From Pristionchus mayeri (lineage: Eukaryota; Nematoda; Chromadorea; Rhabditida; Neodiplogasteridae), in contig BTRK01000001.1 in NCBI GenBank assembly GCA_036245805.1, forward strand, positions 32,808,758 through 32,872,757: a stretch of 64,000 nt of DNA, in the 5' to 3' direction. Of the stretch, positions 46,190 to 55,888 are shown one piece after another. Under the pieces are notes generated by a model. It searched no databases. It was not told the origin of the DNA and worked only from the letters and a program-made list of their open reading frames with translations. Made by a program: the position numbers and the translations under genes. Position 1 is the first letter of the stretch, and every line of letters begins with the position of its first letter.

Positions 46190-47416
46190 TGCTGCTTCTG
46201 CCGGGCGTCCTCGTGGCCTCCTGGTTGCTCGCGCTGTCGGGCTGTCGGAGGGGAGGCGTGAGGGTGGTGGTGGGACGACTGTCGACGACCTCGACGGGAG
46301 GATCCTCGAGATCCGCGAGGTTGAGGCGGTCCTGCAATCAATCAATAAATCGATCAACCGATCGATAAATCAATACATATAACGTAATGCTACATAATGC
46401 TACGGTCTTAAAACGAGCAAAGTTGACACCACGCAAAACGAGTTTACAAGTAGAGTTGGAAATTTGGGTAATTTGGTTCATTGCACACTCTTTAGACCGC
46501 TCGAGCGGTGAGAGAGCGCATAGAATGAAATGATATATTGTTTATCAAACTCTAATCGAGAGAATTCCGCGGTAATTGGAGCGCAATTCATGTAGGACAT
46601 TTGCGTGGTCATGAGGGTTAAGAATTACTTATCGTCTAGTTCGATTTATCATTGCTAGCGTGCGAGATGAAAATGCGCGAGAACGATGAGGGATGAGAAT
46701 GGAAAGTCAGGAGAGCCAAGGGCATGATAAGTTCAAAGGCGTGCAACGAACTGTGACACTCACGCCTGCCATGAGCTCTACCTCTAACAATGATTCACGC
46801 AGATGCCATAGCTAAATTGTCAGAACTTCAAGTGAAAGATCATGACGGACTGATGAATCATTGCGTATACCTAGTTCATAAATTTAGCAGCGAAATACTC
46901 GTCAGAAGCGCGATCTCTATGAAATTTTCAAAGTAGCAACCTAATATCCCCCTCTAATTCGACGCTTTAGAGGCAAAGATTAATGATCAAAGGAGAAGAG
47001 TGAGCAATTAGAACGATAAAACTTGTAAATAAACGATAAACTGACGATTCCGTGTGGCCGCTCCGCAGTTAGGGTCGAGTCGGCGTCGATGAACTTGAGC
47101 ACGTTCATCTCATGAATGAACGCCGCTAGCGACTCGCGAGTCACCTCAAATAGATCGATAATCGAAAAAAATCGATAATTCAAAAGCGATAAATCGGAGA
47201 GACACGGTACACGACACGATAAGGGCTAAACTTTAGAAAAAGAGAGATGGGAATGGCTTCCCACTCCCTCCCCACACTCCATACACACGAAGGGAGAAAG
47301 TGGGAATAAAATGGCGAAGTGGGAATCAGGGACAAAAAAACGATAAAAGCAATCGATAATTGAGGAGCAAGAACCTTATACGTAGCGTCAGTGACGGGCC
47401 GGAGAGAAGTGCTCAT
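46190..47416 (-). CDS. Three 5' exons of an unidentified minus-strand gene
   Basis: The exons 47416-47375 (ATG start, MSTSLRPVTDATYK), 47144-47046 and 46331-46190 join with matching phases for 94 codons. The second exon is helical, SLAAFIHEMNVLKF, followed by DADSTLTAERPHG. The third is acidic and then Ser/Thr/Pro-rich (LNLADLEDPPVEVVD). Third positions are strongly G/C. The second exon uses an unusual TTTGAG acceptor. The end of the third exon is phase 1, which does not fit the next visible exon (44636), so an exon is missing between. This could be the true 5' end of the Ser-rich gene or a separate gene. Confidence 0.55.
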
Positions 47417-48213
47417 GCGGAGGATGGGAAGAGGTCGGCGGGAATCGATCGATCGGCTGGAGGCTGTCTCTGCAAAGGAAGGGGTAGATCACAGGATGAC
47501 CTGGGGGCCAGCGGTGAGGGGAAAGTGCACACGGGCTCTTTCTCGTGGTCACACGCGCTATGACCACGAGCGATTAACCGTAAACACGCATCAGGCAGAT
47601 TAGCGGAAATACGGGGAAATGCAGGTTAGCGGCGAGATTTCTCACGTTATTAGAAGCACCGCGCGAACGCTTTTTAGCGCTAATTGCGTCTGCTTGTGCA
47701 CAAAGTCATCCGGATGGAAGGAAAGAAGCAGAAAATCGAGCGAAAACGGCAATAAACAACCTAGTTATGATAACATAAATCAAAACACAACTCGGGAAGG
47801 ATTGCAACGTGGAGCGCGCTTTCATGTTACTCGATACCGTAAGCAGGCTACCGTAATCAAATAATTTTGTGCGATTTTGAACACTACCGTAATCGAATTT
47901 TACATTTTCCTTTTTTTAATATTTTAAGATTATTAGCAACATCAAATCATCATGCAACGTCTCTAAAAGAGTATACGTGTGAAAGTGAACATCGCGTTTC
48001 GAAAAGTGCTTAAGATTCCAAAGACTTTCGTGACCCTACTCCATAATTCATCGCTCCTCCATCATCAGGCTTTCCACACTCTACAGGCCATCTAATATAC
48101 GTAATAGCTTACGGATCTGCGGATAATCCACCGCAGATTTCACAGAGATTTCAGCAGACTAATGACGGCGGAGGATGAGGTATGAGGACCGTTGAATAGC
48201 TGCTGAATCCTGA

Positions 48214-48530
48214 GTGGTCTGCACGAGATCAGGTAACAAATAGGCTCGAATCTTAGGCAGGCTTTAGTCATATCTCGCAAAAAATGTCCTATAATTCTCA
48301 CCCGATTCTTGAGCACGTCATTTTGGGCAGAAGCGAGACAGTGAAGATAAATATTATGAAAAAAACTTTCACAAATGGCTCTCACAGCGAATTTCGAAGA
48401 CGCTTTTCTGGTCATATCTACGCAACGTCGCCTTAGCGGACGCAGATGCGCGCGGAAGCATGAGAACTGTATGAGATCAGGTAACAAATAGGCTGGAATC
48501 TCAAGCAGTCTTTAGATCTACGCAACGTGG
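48214..48530. repeat. Diverged direct duplication
   Basis: GAGATCAGGTAACAAATAGG and the following 40 bp occur at 48226 and again near 48474. CTACGCAACGT also occurs at both 48418 and 48514, and CGCGGAAGCATG near 48450 and 48549. Confidence 0.55.
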
Positions 48531-48724
48531 CCAAGTCACAGCATGGAAACGCGGAAGCATGCCTCCATTTCACCATGAAAATGTTATCGGAAAGGAACGA
48601 AAGGGCGCGACATCGTAAATTCATAGTGCAATTTCGGCAAAGTGACAGCGCATTTGAGGGAGCTTTGGGACGAAGTAAAAGGAGCAAGTGTTTGCCGACT
48701 GAAATAGCGAAGAATTTGCAATCG

Positions 48725-48790
48725 TTTCGACTCTCCTAGCGGGTTAGAGAAAGCGAGAGAGCATGCATATGGAAGAGAGTCAGACGAATA
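48725..48790. repeat. Truncated dispersed palindrome (CTCTCTCGC family)
   Basis: The right half is intact (GGTTAGAGAAAGCGAGAGAG then GAGAGTCAGACGA) and the left half is shortened. Confidence 0.5.
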
Positions 48791-48969
48791 CTCGAGGCAA
48801 GGCAACGCAAAGCTCACACGCCCCCACGAAAAGAAAAGCAAAGGGGGCATGAATGGGCGAATCGGTGGGTTAGACAACGCGAGAGATCACGCGAAATCAG
48901 GAGAATCAGCGCGCAGGCTTTTCACTTTATGAATGTCTCTTTAAGAGTTGCTCGAAGAGACTAAAATGG

Positions 48970-49150
48970 CTGAACGACTTTAGCAGAAACACATGGTTCG
49001 GAAATAAGTGAACCAGAAACGACAAAGAAAATTCTACCTGGTTGTGGATGTTCGACTGAAAATGACGTCAAAGCGAATATCTTGAAGAGAATGAATGAAC
49101 GACTTGTGCAGAATCACAAAGTCCGGCAACCAGTGAACCATAAACGGGCG
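48970..49150. repeat. Two direct copies of a 124-bp segment
   Basis: GAACGACTT with GCAGAA and then GTGAACCA-AAACG recur about 124 bp apart (48973 and 49097) with moderate divergence. Confidence 0.5.
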
Positions 49151-49770
49151 AAAACACACATTTCTTGCTGGCCCCGGTTGCTTATGAGGAGTTCAAAAGC
49201 AGCTAATGGAGGTAGGCGACCAGAGACCGGGAGGAATATTTACACACGCGTAGGTGATTCCGGAGACTACGACATAGAATTTCGAGACGAGAATCATCTC
49301 GACGACAACTAATGAGTTCTGATGGAGTGGGCTGAAGTGAGGCAATTGATGGATTTTGAGGAAAACTGGTAATCACTATGATGGAAAAAAGCAAAGGTAA
49401 AGGAACATCCCGTCTTCGAGAATGTGCTGGCTGGAGGACACTGCCTGACCGGTGTCAATTTGGGCTGAGTCAGTCTGGAGGGCACCAGGTCTTTAGTGGA
49501 GAACTCGAACGAACGGACCTCAAACTTGGGTAATTAAACCCGCGCAACTTTATCACGCGGAAACACAGGGATGATCAATACAAGAAATCCTAATGTGAAT
49601 GGGGAAAGGGGATAGAGCATAACTATCGCCAAAAAGGGGTTGGCTTATATACTGACACATCTAGATGATAGCAATAAACAAAGGAAGGAGAAGGGGGGCG
49701 AAATAAGTGTCATAAAAGTCCACGGAGAAGGAGGAAAAGGGAAGGAAATCTTACGTCGTCGAGAACGACG

Positions 49771-49909
49771 ACAAGGTCGGATGAGAACAAAACAATTATG
49801 TACTTCCGTAGTATCTTCGCAGAAGACGTTTTGACAGTGCGTGAACCTACTGATAAAATACATGAGAAGGGTGCTTGTATGATTCTCATCCGGTGGGTTC
49901 TCGTCCGAG
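49771..49909. mobile_element. Family A MITE nested in the 1.3-kb element
   Basis: The left end reads ACAAGGTCGGATGAGAAC and the right end GTGGGTTCTCGTCCGAGA. The interior word GTAGTATCTTCGCAGAAGACG-type also occurs in the copies at 51370 and 61263. Confidence 0.55.
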
Positions 49910-49999
49910 AGCAATTGTCTCGCTCTCTTCATATCATACACTCTCTCGCTCGCTCTGATCGACGAGAGAGCGTATGGTTTGGAGAGATTCAGACAATTC
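49910..49999. repeat. Dispersed palindrome (CTCTCTCGC family)
   Basis: The left arm, ATTGTCTCGCTCTCTTCATA, and the right arm, inverse of TTGTCTGAATCTCTCC, flank the loop GCTCTGATCGAC. It directly follows the MITE that ends at 49909. Confidence 0.55.
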
Positions 50000-50853
50000 C
50001 TTAAAAGACCTGGTGCCTCAAGAACGCGTGTGGAGTGAGAGAGTGCGTGCAATGAATTTCGAATGAAAAGCTGGCTCCGGAAGGGAAATTCAGGAATCTT
50101 GCTTCCTGCTCAGATCTGTGCCAAGCGCACTTGATTGGATGAGCACTTTGGGTGGCGAGAGACAGCCGTATGCCAGAAAAGGTGTTGAGAAATGGTTCTC
50201 ATCCGGCCAAGTGTCGTGACAGGTTACGGGCGAGGCGGGCCGTAGAAAGGAAGGCAAGGGTAAGCCGCGTAAGTGGTTCCACGAAAGAGTCGGGAAAACT
50301 GTATCACGGTCCTTCCTTTCTACACTCCTTTCTACGTACTCTTGCGATTTCGCCAAGAAACTGCGCAAAGGGAGAGTAGAGTTCATGAAAAGACACCAAT
50401 GTCTCTTCAGTGTATACGCTCTAACAACTCAAACGGCCTAGAGAGTGTGGGAAATGAAGAATCGGATTCCGAAGTATCCTTAGCAGAAAACGGTCTAGCC
50501 ATTCAATACGCTCTCTTGCAACACAGCCGGTCGAGACATTGTGCAGTGTGCAAAGGGAGAGACGACGAATTTCGAAGTATATCTAGCAGAAAACTGGCTA
50601 ACATAACATACCTAACAGAAGTAGACATGGACTAGCACTGCTATCCGGCGAACCCAGTCTGGAAGACGGAGTGTACCTTTACTTTTTTCCATTCAACTAA
50701 ACAAAAAGCTGAGAAATGCGGTCAAGCTGGCTCGAAGGCCGGCACGCGACGGCGAAGAGATGATGGAGCAAAAGAAACATTTCCATGGAGACTGCAGAGA
50801 AAGCGGTAGAGGAAGGTGGAGAGGGCCAGGGAGGGGAAGGAAGGATGAGGAAG

Positions 50854-50857
<4 letters not shown>

Positions 50858-50917
<60 letters not shown>

Positions 50918-50926
50918 AAGGCGCGA
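50858..50926. repeat. Compound (AG)n(TG)n microsatellite
   Basis: GA repeats, then about six TG repeats, then GA repeats again. Confidence 0.9.
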
Positions 50927-51369
50927 GAGGGCGAGTCAGGAAGGCAGACATAAGTGCAGGTTACGGAAGAGTGCAGGTGCCTGGCAATTGGGAAGATGAG
51001 GGGAGAGAGAGATGTCCGAGAAGGGATGAAATAATTGACTCTTCATTTTTCGCTCTCTCTCGCCAGCTTGGTCGCTGCGAGAGCACGGAAAATGAAGATA
51101 TCCACTTCTCTACTTCCTAGTCTGGCTGTTCTAGCCTGCACCCAATCCTTTCCTATCTCATAAATCGCAATGCAGTTGAAAAATAGGTTCACGTGTAGGT
51201 GGACCTATTATCAGAATCACTTGACCAATGAACACTGTCAACAACAAAGAGTTAACGAACAATTCAGTTGTTCACATTTTCACAGTGTAATTTTCCCATA
51301 ACATTCAGTTCGCGCACAATTAGCACGCTCCCTCACTAATCAGACAGAGCGAGAGAGCACACGAAAAGA

Positions 51370-51519
51370 GGGCACTAGGTCGGATGAGAACCGTCTGATG
51401 AGAACCAAAAATAATGCCATTACGTAGTATTCTCACAAAAGGCGTATTGGCAGTGTAGAAACTAAATGTGAAATTACTGGAGAAGTGTTCTGTTTGAGGT
51501 TCTCATCCGACCTAGTGTC
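51370..51519. mobile_element. Family A MITE, 150 bp
   Basis: The perfect 18-bp end GCACTAGGTCGGATGAGA is mirrored by TCTCATCCGACCTAGTG on the right. An extra direct copy of GATGAGAACC follows the left end. Confidence 0.75.
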
Positions 51520-52425
51520 GAAATGAGAGTCGGGGAAGAGTTTGGTGACGCTCTGGCCCTTACTCTTAAGCACTCGGTGAATTGGGTTTGTCAGAATAGT
51601 GAGTCATGCATAAAGTAACGAGTGCGTCCTGCAGCTTTTGCAGGCTATTTCTAGAGCAATTGTGCATTTCTGACCACGGCTTTCTTCAGGAGAAGACTTT
51701 TGGTAAGAATGAAAGAGACAATATCTCGCTTTTACATGATCTTTGTCACTCTCATTGAACATTTTTCTGCAACTACGCCAACAAACCACTGTTTTGACTT
51801 GTTAGTAAGAACGTGGAGTCTCGAGAGCACTAAATTGTCGCACAGCTCTGCTTCTCAGTGGAGGAAATCACACTGCGCTTCCCAAGTCTAGCCTATTAAC
51901 AGGGAACAGAATCAACACACCTATTGCATCTACGTAAAATGCCCAAAATGGTGGGAGATGTCTGAGAGGTACTCAGACGTTGTTGTTCAGGATACATTCT
52001 AAAGCGTTCGGTGTTCCGCGTACACAATTGCTCGCATAACATCCGATAAAAGTGCAAACATATCCCGAGAAAAGTGGTTGTTCTAGCTGAAGCGGAAATG
52101 ATCATTTTGGTACCGATATGTTAGGAAGGTAGAGAGAGAGAGGAGGGGGAGGCATAGAGAGAAAGAACGAGAGGTAGCAAAGTATTCACAAATGGATTGT
52201 GATCAAAAAGCAAAGAGCAAAGATTAATCTGAGACACTAAAGAGCAAGAAGACTTCAAAACGACTACTACTCTGAATAAATAAAGAGAAGAAAATGAGAA
52301 GACCGATTCTATCAGCAGCAAGTTACAGTAACCAAAACTAAAGTAGCCATCCTAGATTTCTCGATCCCTTCAATACTTAACCCGATGTCCCGTGCTTCGG
52401 CAGCAAAAACAAAGATAATACAAAA

Positions 52426-52438
52426 ACCTTTATTTCGC
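52426..52438 (-). terminator. Polyadenylation signal of the MSP gene
   Basis: On the minus strand, AATAAA begins a few bases after the TGA stop, giving an extremely short 3' UTR. Confidence 0.55.
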
Positions 52439-53154
52439 TCAAGGGTTGTACTCGATGGGGAGGTTCTTTCTGCGGACCATACCGTCTCCCTGGAACCACT
52501 CGCGGCGGAACTGCTTGTCGGCTCCGTCGGGGGTGTTGGTCCACTCGATGGTGATACGGTCGTTGTTGGTGTCCTGCAGAGAAAGAGATCAATGATGGGA
52601 AGGTACACAGTGTAATATGGTAGCACATGATAACAAAGAGGGCCTAACATACAGTAATCGATGAGAACGCTATCCGAATCTCAATTATCTTGAGACCAGG
52701 TACGTTATTCTAGGCAGGGAATGGGAAGGGGAGGGAAGGGTGGGATACCGTACCTCCTGTCCGTAGGCGAAGGCGTCGCAGGAGACGGCGATGAGAGCAG
52801 CCTCCTTGGGGTCGAGGACTCCCGATCCGGGGTCGTCTCTTCATGTTGGTCGTCTTGAAGGCCCATCCGATGCGACGAGCAGAGAAGTTGGTCACCTGGA
52901 ATCAGGAGGGTTACTGTAGGGGAGTACGGGTGGAGGGTGGAGGGGGTAGTACGAAAGGAACGAGAGAATCGGAGAAGGGTATCCTTCGGAAGGGAGGGAG
53001 GAGGCGCCGAGGATGGGGAAGGGGTGGTGTGGGTAGAGAGGGTAGGCTACAGTACCTTGATGTGGTAGGTGTGCTTGTCATCGTAGGGGGCGTTGAAGAC
53101 GATCTTGGTGCCGGGCTGGGTGGCGATGTCTCCAGGAGGAACGGCCTGGGCCAT
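52439..53154 (-). pseudogene. msp: Major sperm protein gene with two introns and an 8-nt frameshift
   Basis: MSP is the nematode-specific cytoskeletal protein of amoeboid sperm and also an oocyte-maturation signal. Three exons, 53154-53056, 52895-52754 and 52573-52439, carry the full-length MSP sequence. They run from [17 protein letters not shown] through [16 protein letters not shown] and [17 protein letters not shown] to [15 protein letters not shown]. The middle exon is 142 nt where the conserved 50 codons need 150: eight bases are missing right after NMKR, so the frame shifts for the rest of the exon. The flanking sequence is otherwise perfectly conserved, which fits either a very young pseudogene or an assembly error in one of many near-identical copies. 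C. elegans msp genes lack introns, so the two introns are a difference. A TATA box and an AATAAA shortly after the stop are in place. Confidence 0.9.
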
Positions 53155-53195
53155 GTCGACGACTTGGTGTGAGGAGGAGACCGCGTGGAGGGGCA

Positions 53196-53201
53196 TTTAT
53201 A
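53196..53201 (-). promoter_or_regulatory. TATA box of the MSP gene
   Basis: TATAAA on the minus strand, about 42 bp upstream of the MSP start codon, a normal place for a compact, strongly expressed gene. Confidence 0.55.
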
Positions 53202-53590
53202 GGCGAGAGTGGATCGATTAGCATCGAGGAAGGGCGAGTCAAAGTGGGGGATCAGAGGCGAGAGATGAAACTCTCTTCATTTGACTGCAATTAGTGGGTT
53301 GTTGACTGTGAAATGAGATTGACCTTTGTGATCTCGATGCTAATCGATTAGAGTGATCTCTGAATTCATCAAAAAGCATCGATTTGCACGTCATTCTGAA
53401 AGGGGGGGGGAGGCGAGAGGCCAAATATCAACCTTCATAAAGACAGTATACTGAGCGTCCTCGATGTAAAGGTCAATTGAAGGCGTCCGCATTGCGTAGG
53501 AGAGAGAGAGAGAAAGACAACTCTCTCACTTTGCATGCCATCTCGCCAGTGGTTCCAGGAACGAAAAGTGCTGGCATTATCACGGATCTC

Positions 53591-54832
53591 CTGTAAAAAT
53601 GCAGGAAAATGAGACCCCGTTGCGACAGAAAAATATTTTGGGTCATGGATTTCGCTGAAAACATTAGGACTGACCAAAGTGACACGCCTATGAACTTCGT
53701 TTTTCAAAATTTGCATATTTTGACCTACCACTTTGGAAGGCTGTATCTCCGTTAATTTTGGACCAACAGCGACCGCATTTTTTTCCAATCGATGCGCATT
53801 CAGGTACCCTACAAATAAGTTTTGTTGTGCTAAGTGCAGAAATTACGCATTCACATTGTTTTCCTCACGAAAACTGATTTTACGGTCGTGATCTACCTTT
53901 CATGATGAAAACCTCTCGATTTGTATCTTTGATTCGGATTCCCCACCCCAAAATTAGGGTACGTACATAGTTCATTGATCATAAGACGGGGCTTATCATA
54001 TCGCCGCTCAGTAGGCAGAATGAGAACCTGGTTCAATTTTTTGAATAATGCACTTTCCTGTGTGTATCTCACTTACGGATCATGCAAATTTGCAAAGTAG
54101 GACTACTAATCGATAGCTCTAGTGCAGGTCTTCAAGAATAACTAAGAGGACCAAGATGCGAAATTTGCCCGTTTTCGAGATACGGCGTAAAAACGAATTT
54201 AGCAGAACACCGCTCCACTGTAAATCGGTGACAGAGCTTTTCACGCCGTATCTCGAAAACGGGCAACTTTCGCATCTTGGTCCTCTTAGTCATTCTTGAA
54301 GACTTGCTCTAGAGCTATCGATTAGTAGTCCTACTTTGCAAATTTGCATAATCCGTAAGTGAGATACACACAGGAAAGTGTATCATTCAAAAAATTTGAA
54401 CTGTTCTCATTCTTCCTACTGAACGGCGATATGATAAGCCCCGTCTTATGATCAATGAACTATGTACGTACCCTAATTTTGGGGTGGGGAATCTGAATCA
54501 AAGATAAAAATCGAGAGGTTTTCATCACGAAAGGTAGATCACGACCGTAAAATCAGTTTTCATGAGGAAAACAATGTGAATGCGTAATTTCTGCACTTAG
54601 CACAAGGGAACTTATTTGTAGGGTACCTGAATGCGCATCGATTGGAAAAAATGCGGTCGATGTTGGCCAAAAATTAACGGAGATACAGCCTTCCAAAGTG
54701 GTAGGTCAAAATATGCAAATTTTGAAAAACGAAGTTCATAGGCGTGTCACTTTGGTCAGTCCTAATGTTTTCAGCGAAATCCATGACCCAAAATATTTTT
54801 CTGTCGCATCCATTCCTGCATTATTACAGGAT
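53591..54832. mobile_element. 1.24-kb foldback element upstream of MSP
   Basis: Two arms of about 600 bp are inverse copies of each other around a centre near 54200-54230. CCTGTAAAAATGCAGG at the left edge mirrors CCTGCATTATTACAGG at the right. The landmark TTTTGACCTACCACTTTGG appears in one arm and its inverse in the other. The arms are highly similar, with only scattered changes, so the element is relatively young. No transposase is encoded. Confidence 0.8.
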
Positions 54833-55243
54833 ATTCGTGTTATGTCAACACAACGTAGTGTATACGGTATGATGCCGTGTACACAAAAAGCGCCGTTTTC
54901 ACGCGTCGAAACTGGAAAAAAAAAAGATTCGGATCGGGAATTGTTTCTCGATCTCCATTCTGCAGTTTCGCACGAAGAAAGTCGATGATGCTGACGTCAG
55001 AATAAGAAAGAATAGGCCGCTGATTTCCTGCCAGAGCTTCGATGTTTTCTTCGCAGAGGAGAGAAGGTGCAGAGTATTATCGAAACTATGTCTTGATTTT
55101 TTGGAGAGACGCGAACAGCGGATGAGGAAATGTCTGAATACATGAGATCGTGTATGCAAGGGCGCACAATGATGACTCGTCAGTTTGAGGGCAATGGTAG
55201 AGTAGGGGGATGGCATAGCAAGAAACGACTCACTTCAAGTTTA

Positions 55244-55331
55244 GCACTAGGCCGGATGAGAACTATGACGCCGTGCTTCCTTTGATATATCAAAATCGGC
55301 ATGACGTCATTGTTCTAACCGACCTAGTGCC
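55244..55331. mobile_element. Family A MITE, 88 bp
   Basis: GCACTAGGCCGGATGAGAAC on the left and GACCTAGTGCC on the right. A TTTGATATATCAAA palindrome lies at the centre, as in the copy at 777. Confidence 0.65.
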
Positions 55332-55566
55332 TTCTGAGTGAAAGGGGTGAACAGCAAGTCCCCGCACCTAGACGATTTCAGCTAGAACAGAAGCGATAGC
55401 GTAACCGCTCAGGCAGGTTGGTTTTTTGCTGGATGAGACTTTTCTCATTAGTCAGGCTTGACCACGTAATTGCGGATGCTGTTCGTAATTTTTGAATGAA
55501 TAACCGAACAAAGTTTTATGATAGGCAAGGTTTCCTTAGATTTCCGTGCACCAACACCACCTCTCA

Positions 55567-55676
55567 GTAGGGTTGGCAATTCGAAGTTCGATTGCGAAAT
55601 CGCCTCCCCTCGCATATTGCGAAATCCAAGGAGGGGGAGGCGTATTCGCAATCTGAATTCGAATTGCCAACCCTAC
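55567..55676. mobile_element. MITE with TAGGGTTGGCAATTCGAA ends
   Basis: TAGGGTTGGCAATTCGAA is repeated in inverse as TTCGAATTGCCAACCCTA about 110 bp away, enclosing GGCGATTTCGC-like inner repeats. A diverged relative lies at 61698-61803. Confidence 0.75.
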
Positions 55677-55833
55677 CTCACAGTAACAACCTAACACGCA
55701 CGAAATATCATGAGAAGCAAAGGTTCGTCCTTTTTGTGTGCTTTGTGGAGACGTGCCGATTTCCATTGCGAGACAAGAGGATTATCCTCTCTTCAATTAC
55801 TCATTCCTCATTTGCCTGCCTCATTCCTCCGAG

Positions 55834-55840
55834 TATAAAA
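55834..55840 (+). promoter_or_regulatory. TATA box of the membrane-protein gene
   Basis: TATAAAA lies 49 bp ahead of the start codon at 55889, followed by a pyrimidine-rich leader. Confidence 0.5.
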
Positions 55841-55888
55841 CCCCCAGATCGGTCTCGCCCCCTCATTCGTCCTCCCCTCTCTCCCTCT

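Larger units (their letters stand above)
49381..50693. mobile_element. 1.3-kb non-autonomous element with about 45-bp terminal inverted repeats
   Basis: The left end, ATGGAAAAAAGCAAAGGTAA, continues as AGGAACATCCCGTCTTCGAG. The right end is its inverse, from GTCTGGAAGACGGAGTGTAC to CTTTTTTCCAT. The related ends CATCCCGT-TTCGAG occur at 45868 and 58541. The interior has no transposase-like ORF, and a family A MITE (49771) and a palindrome (49910) are nested in it. Confidence 0.65.
47417..52438. other. 5-kb intergenic region filled with repeats
   Basis: No supported coding. It contains direct duplications near 48214-48530 and 48970-49150, the 1.3-kb element 49381-50693, a GA/TG microsatellite (50858-50926) and MITEs. 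The rest shows no structure that I can name. Confidence 0.55.
53155..55833. other. Spacer between MSP and the membrane-protein gene
   Basis: It consists mainly of the 1.24-kb foldback (53591-54832), a family A MITE (55244) and a second small MITE (55567). The open frames here derive from the foldback arms. Confidence 0.6.

Noticed and set aside
53435..54988. ORFs with identical peptides on opposite strands at 53435-53788 and 54698-54988
   Set aside because: They are the two arms of the foldback read in opposite directions, not a gene pair.
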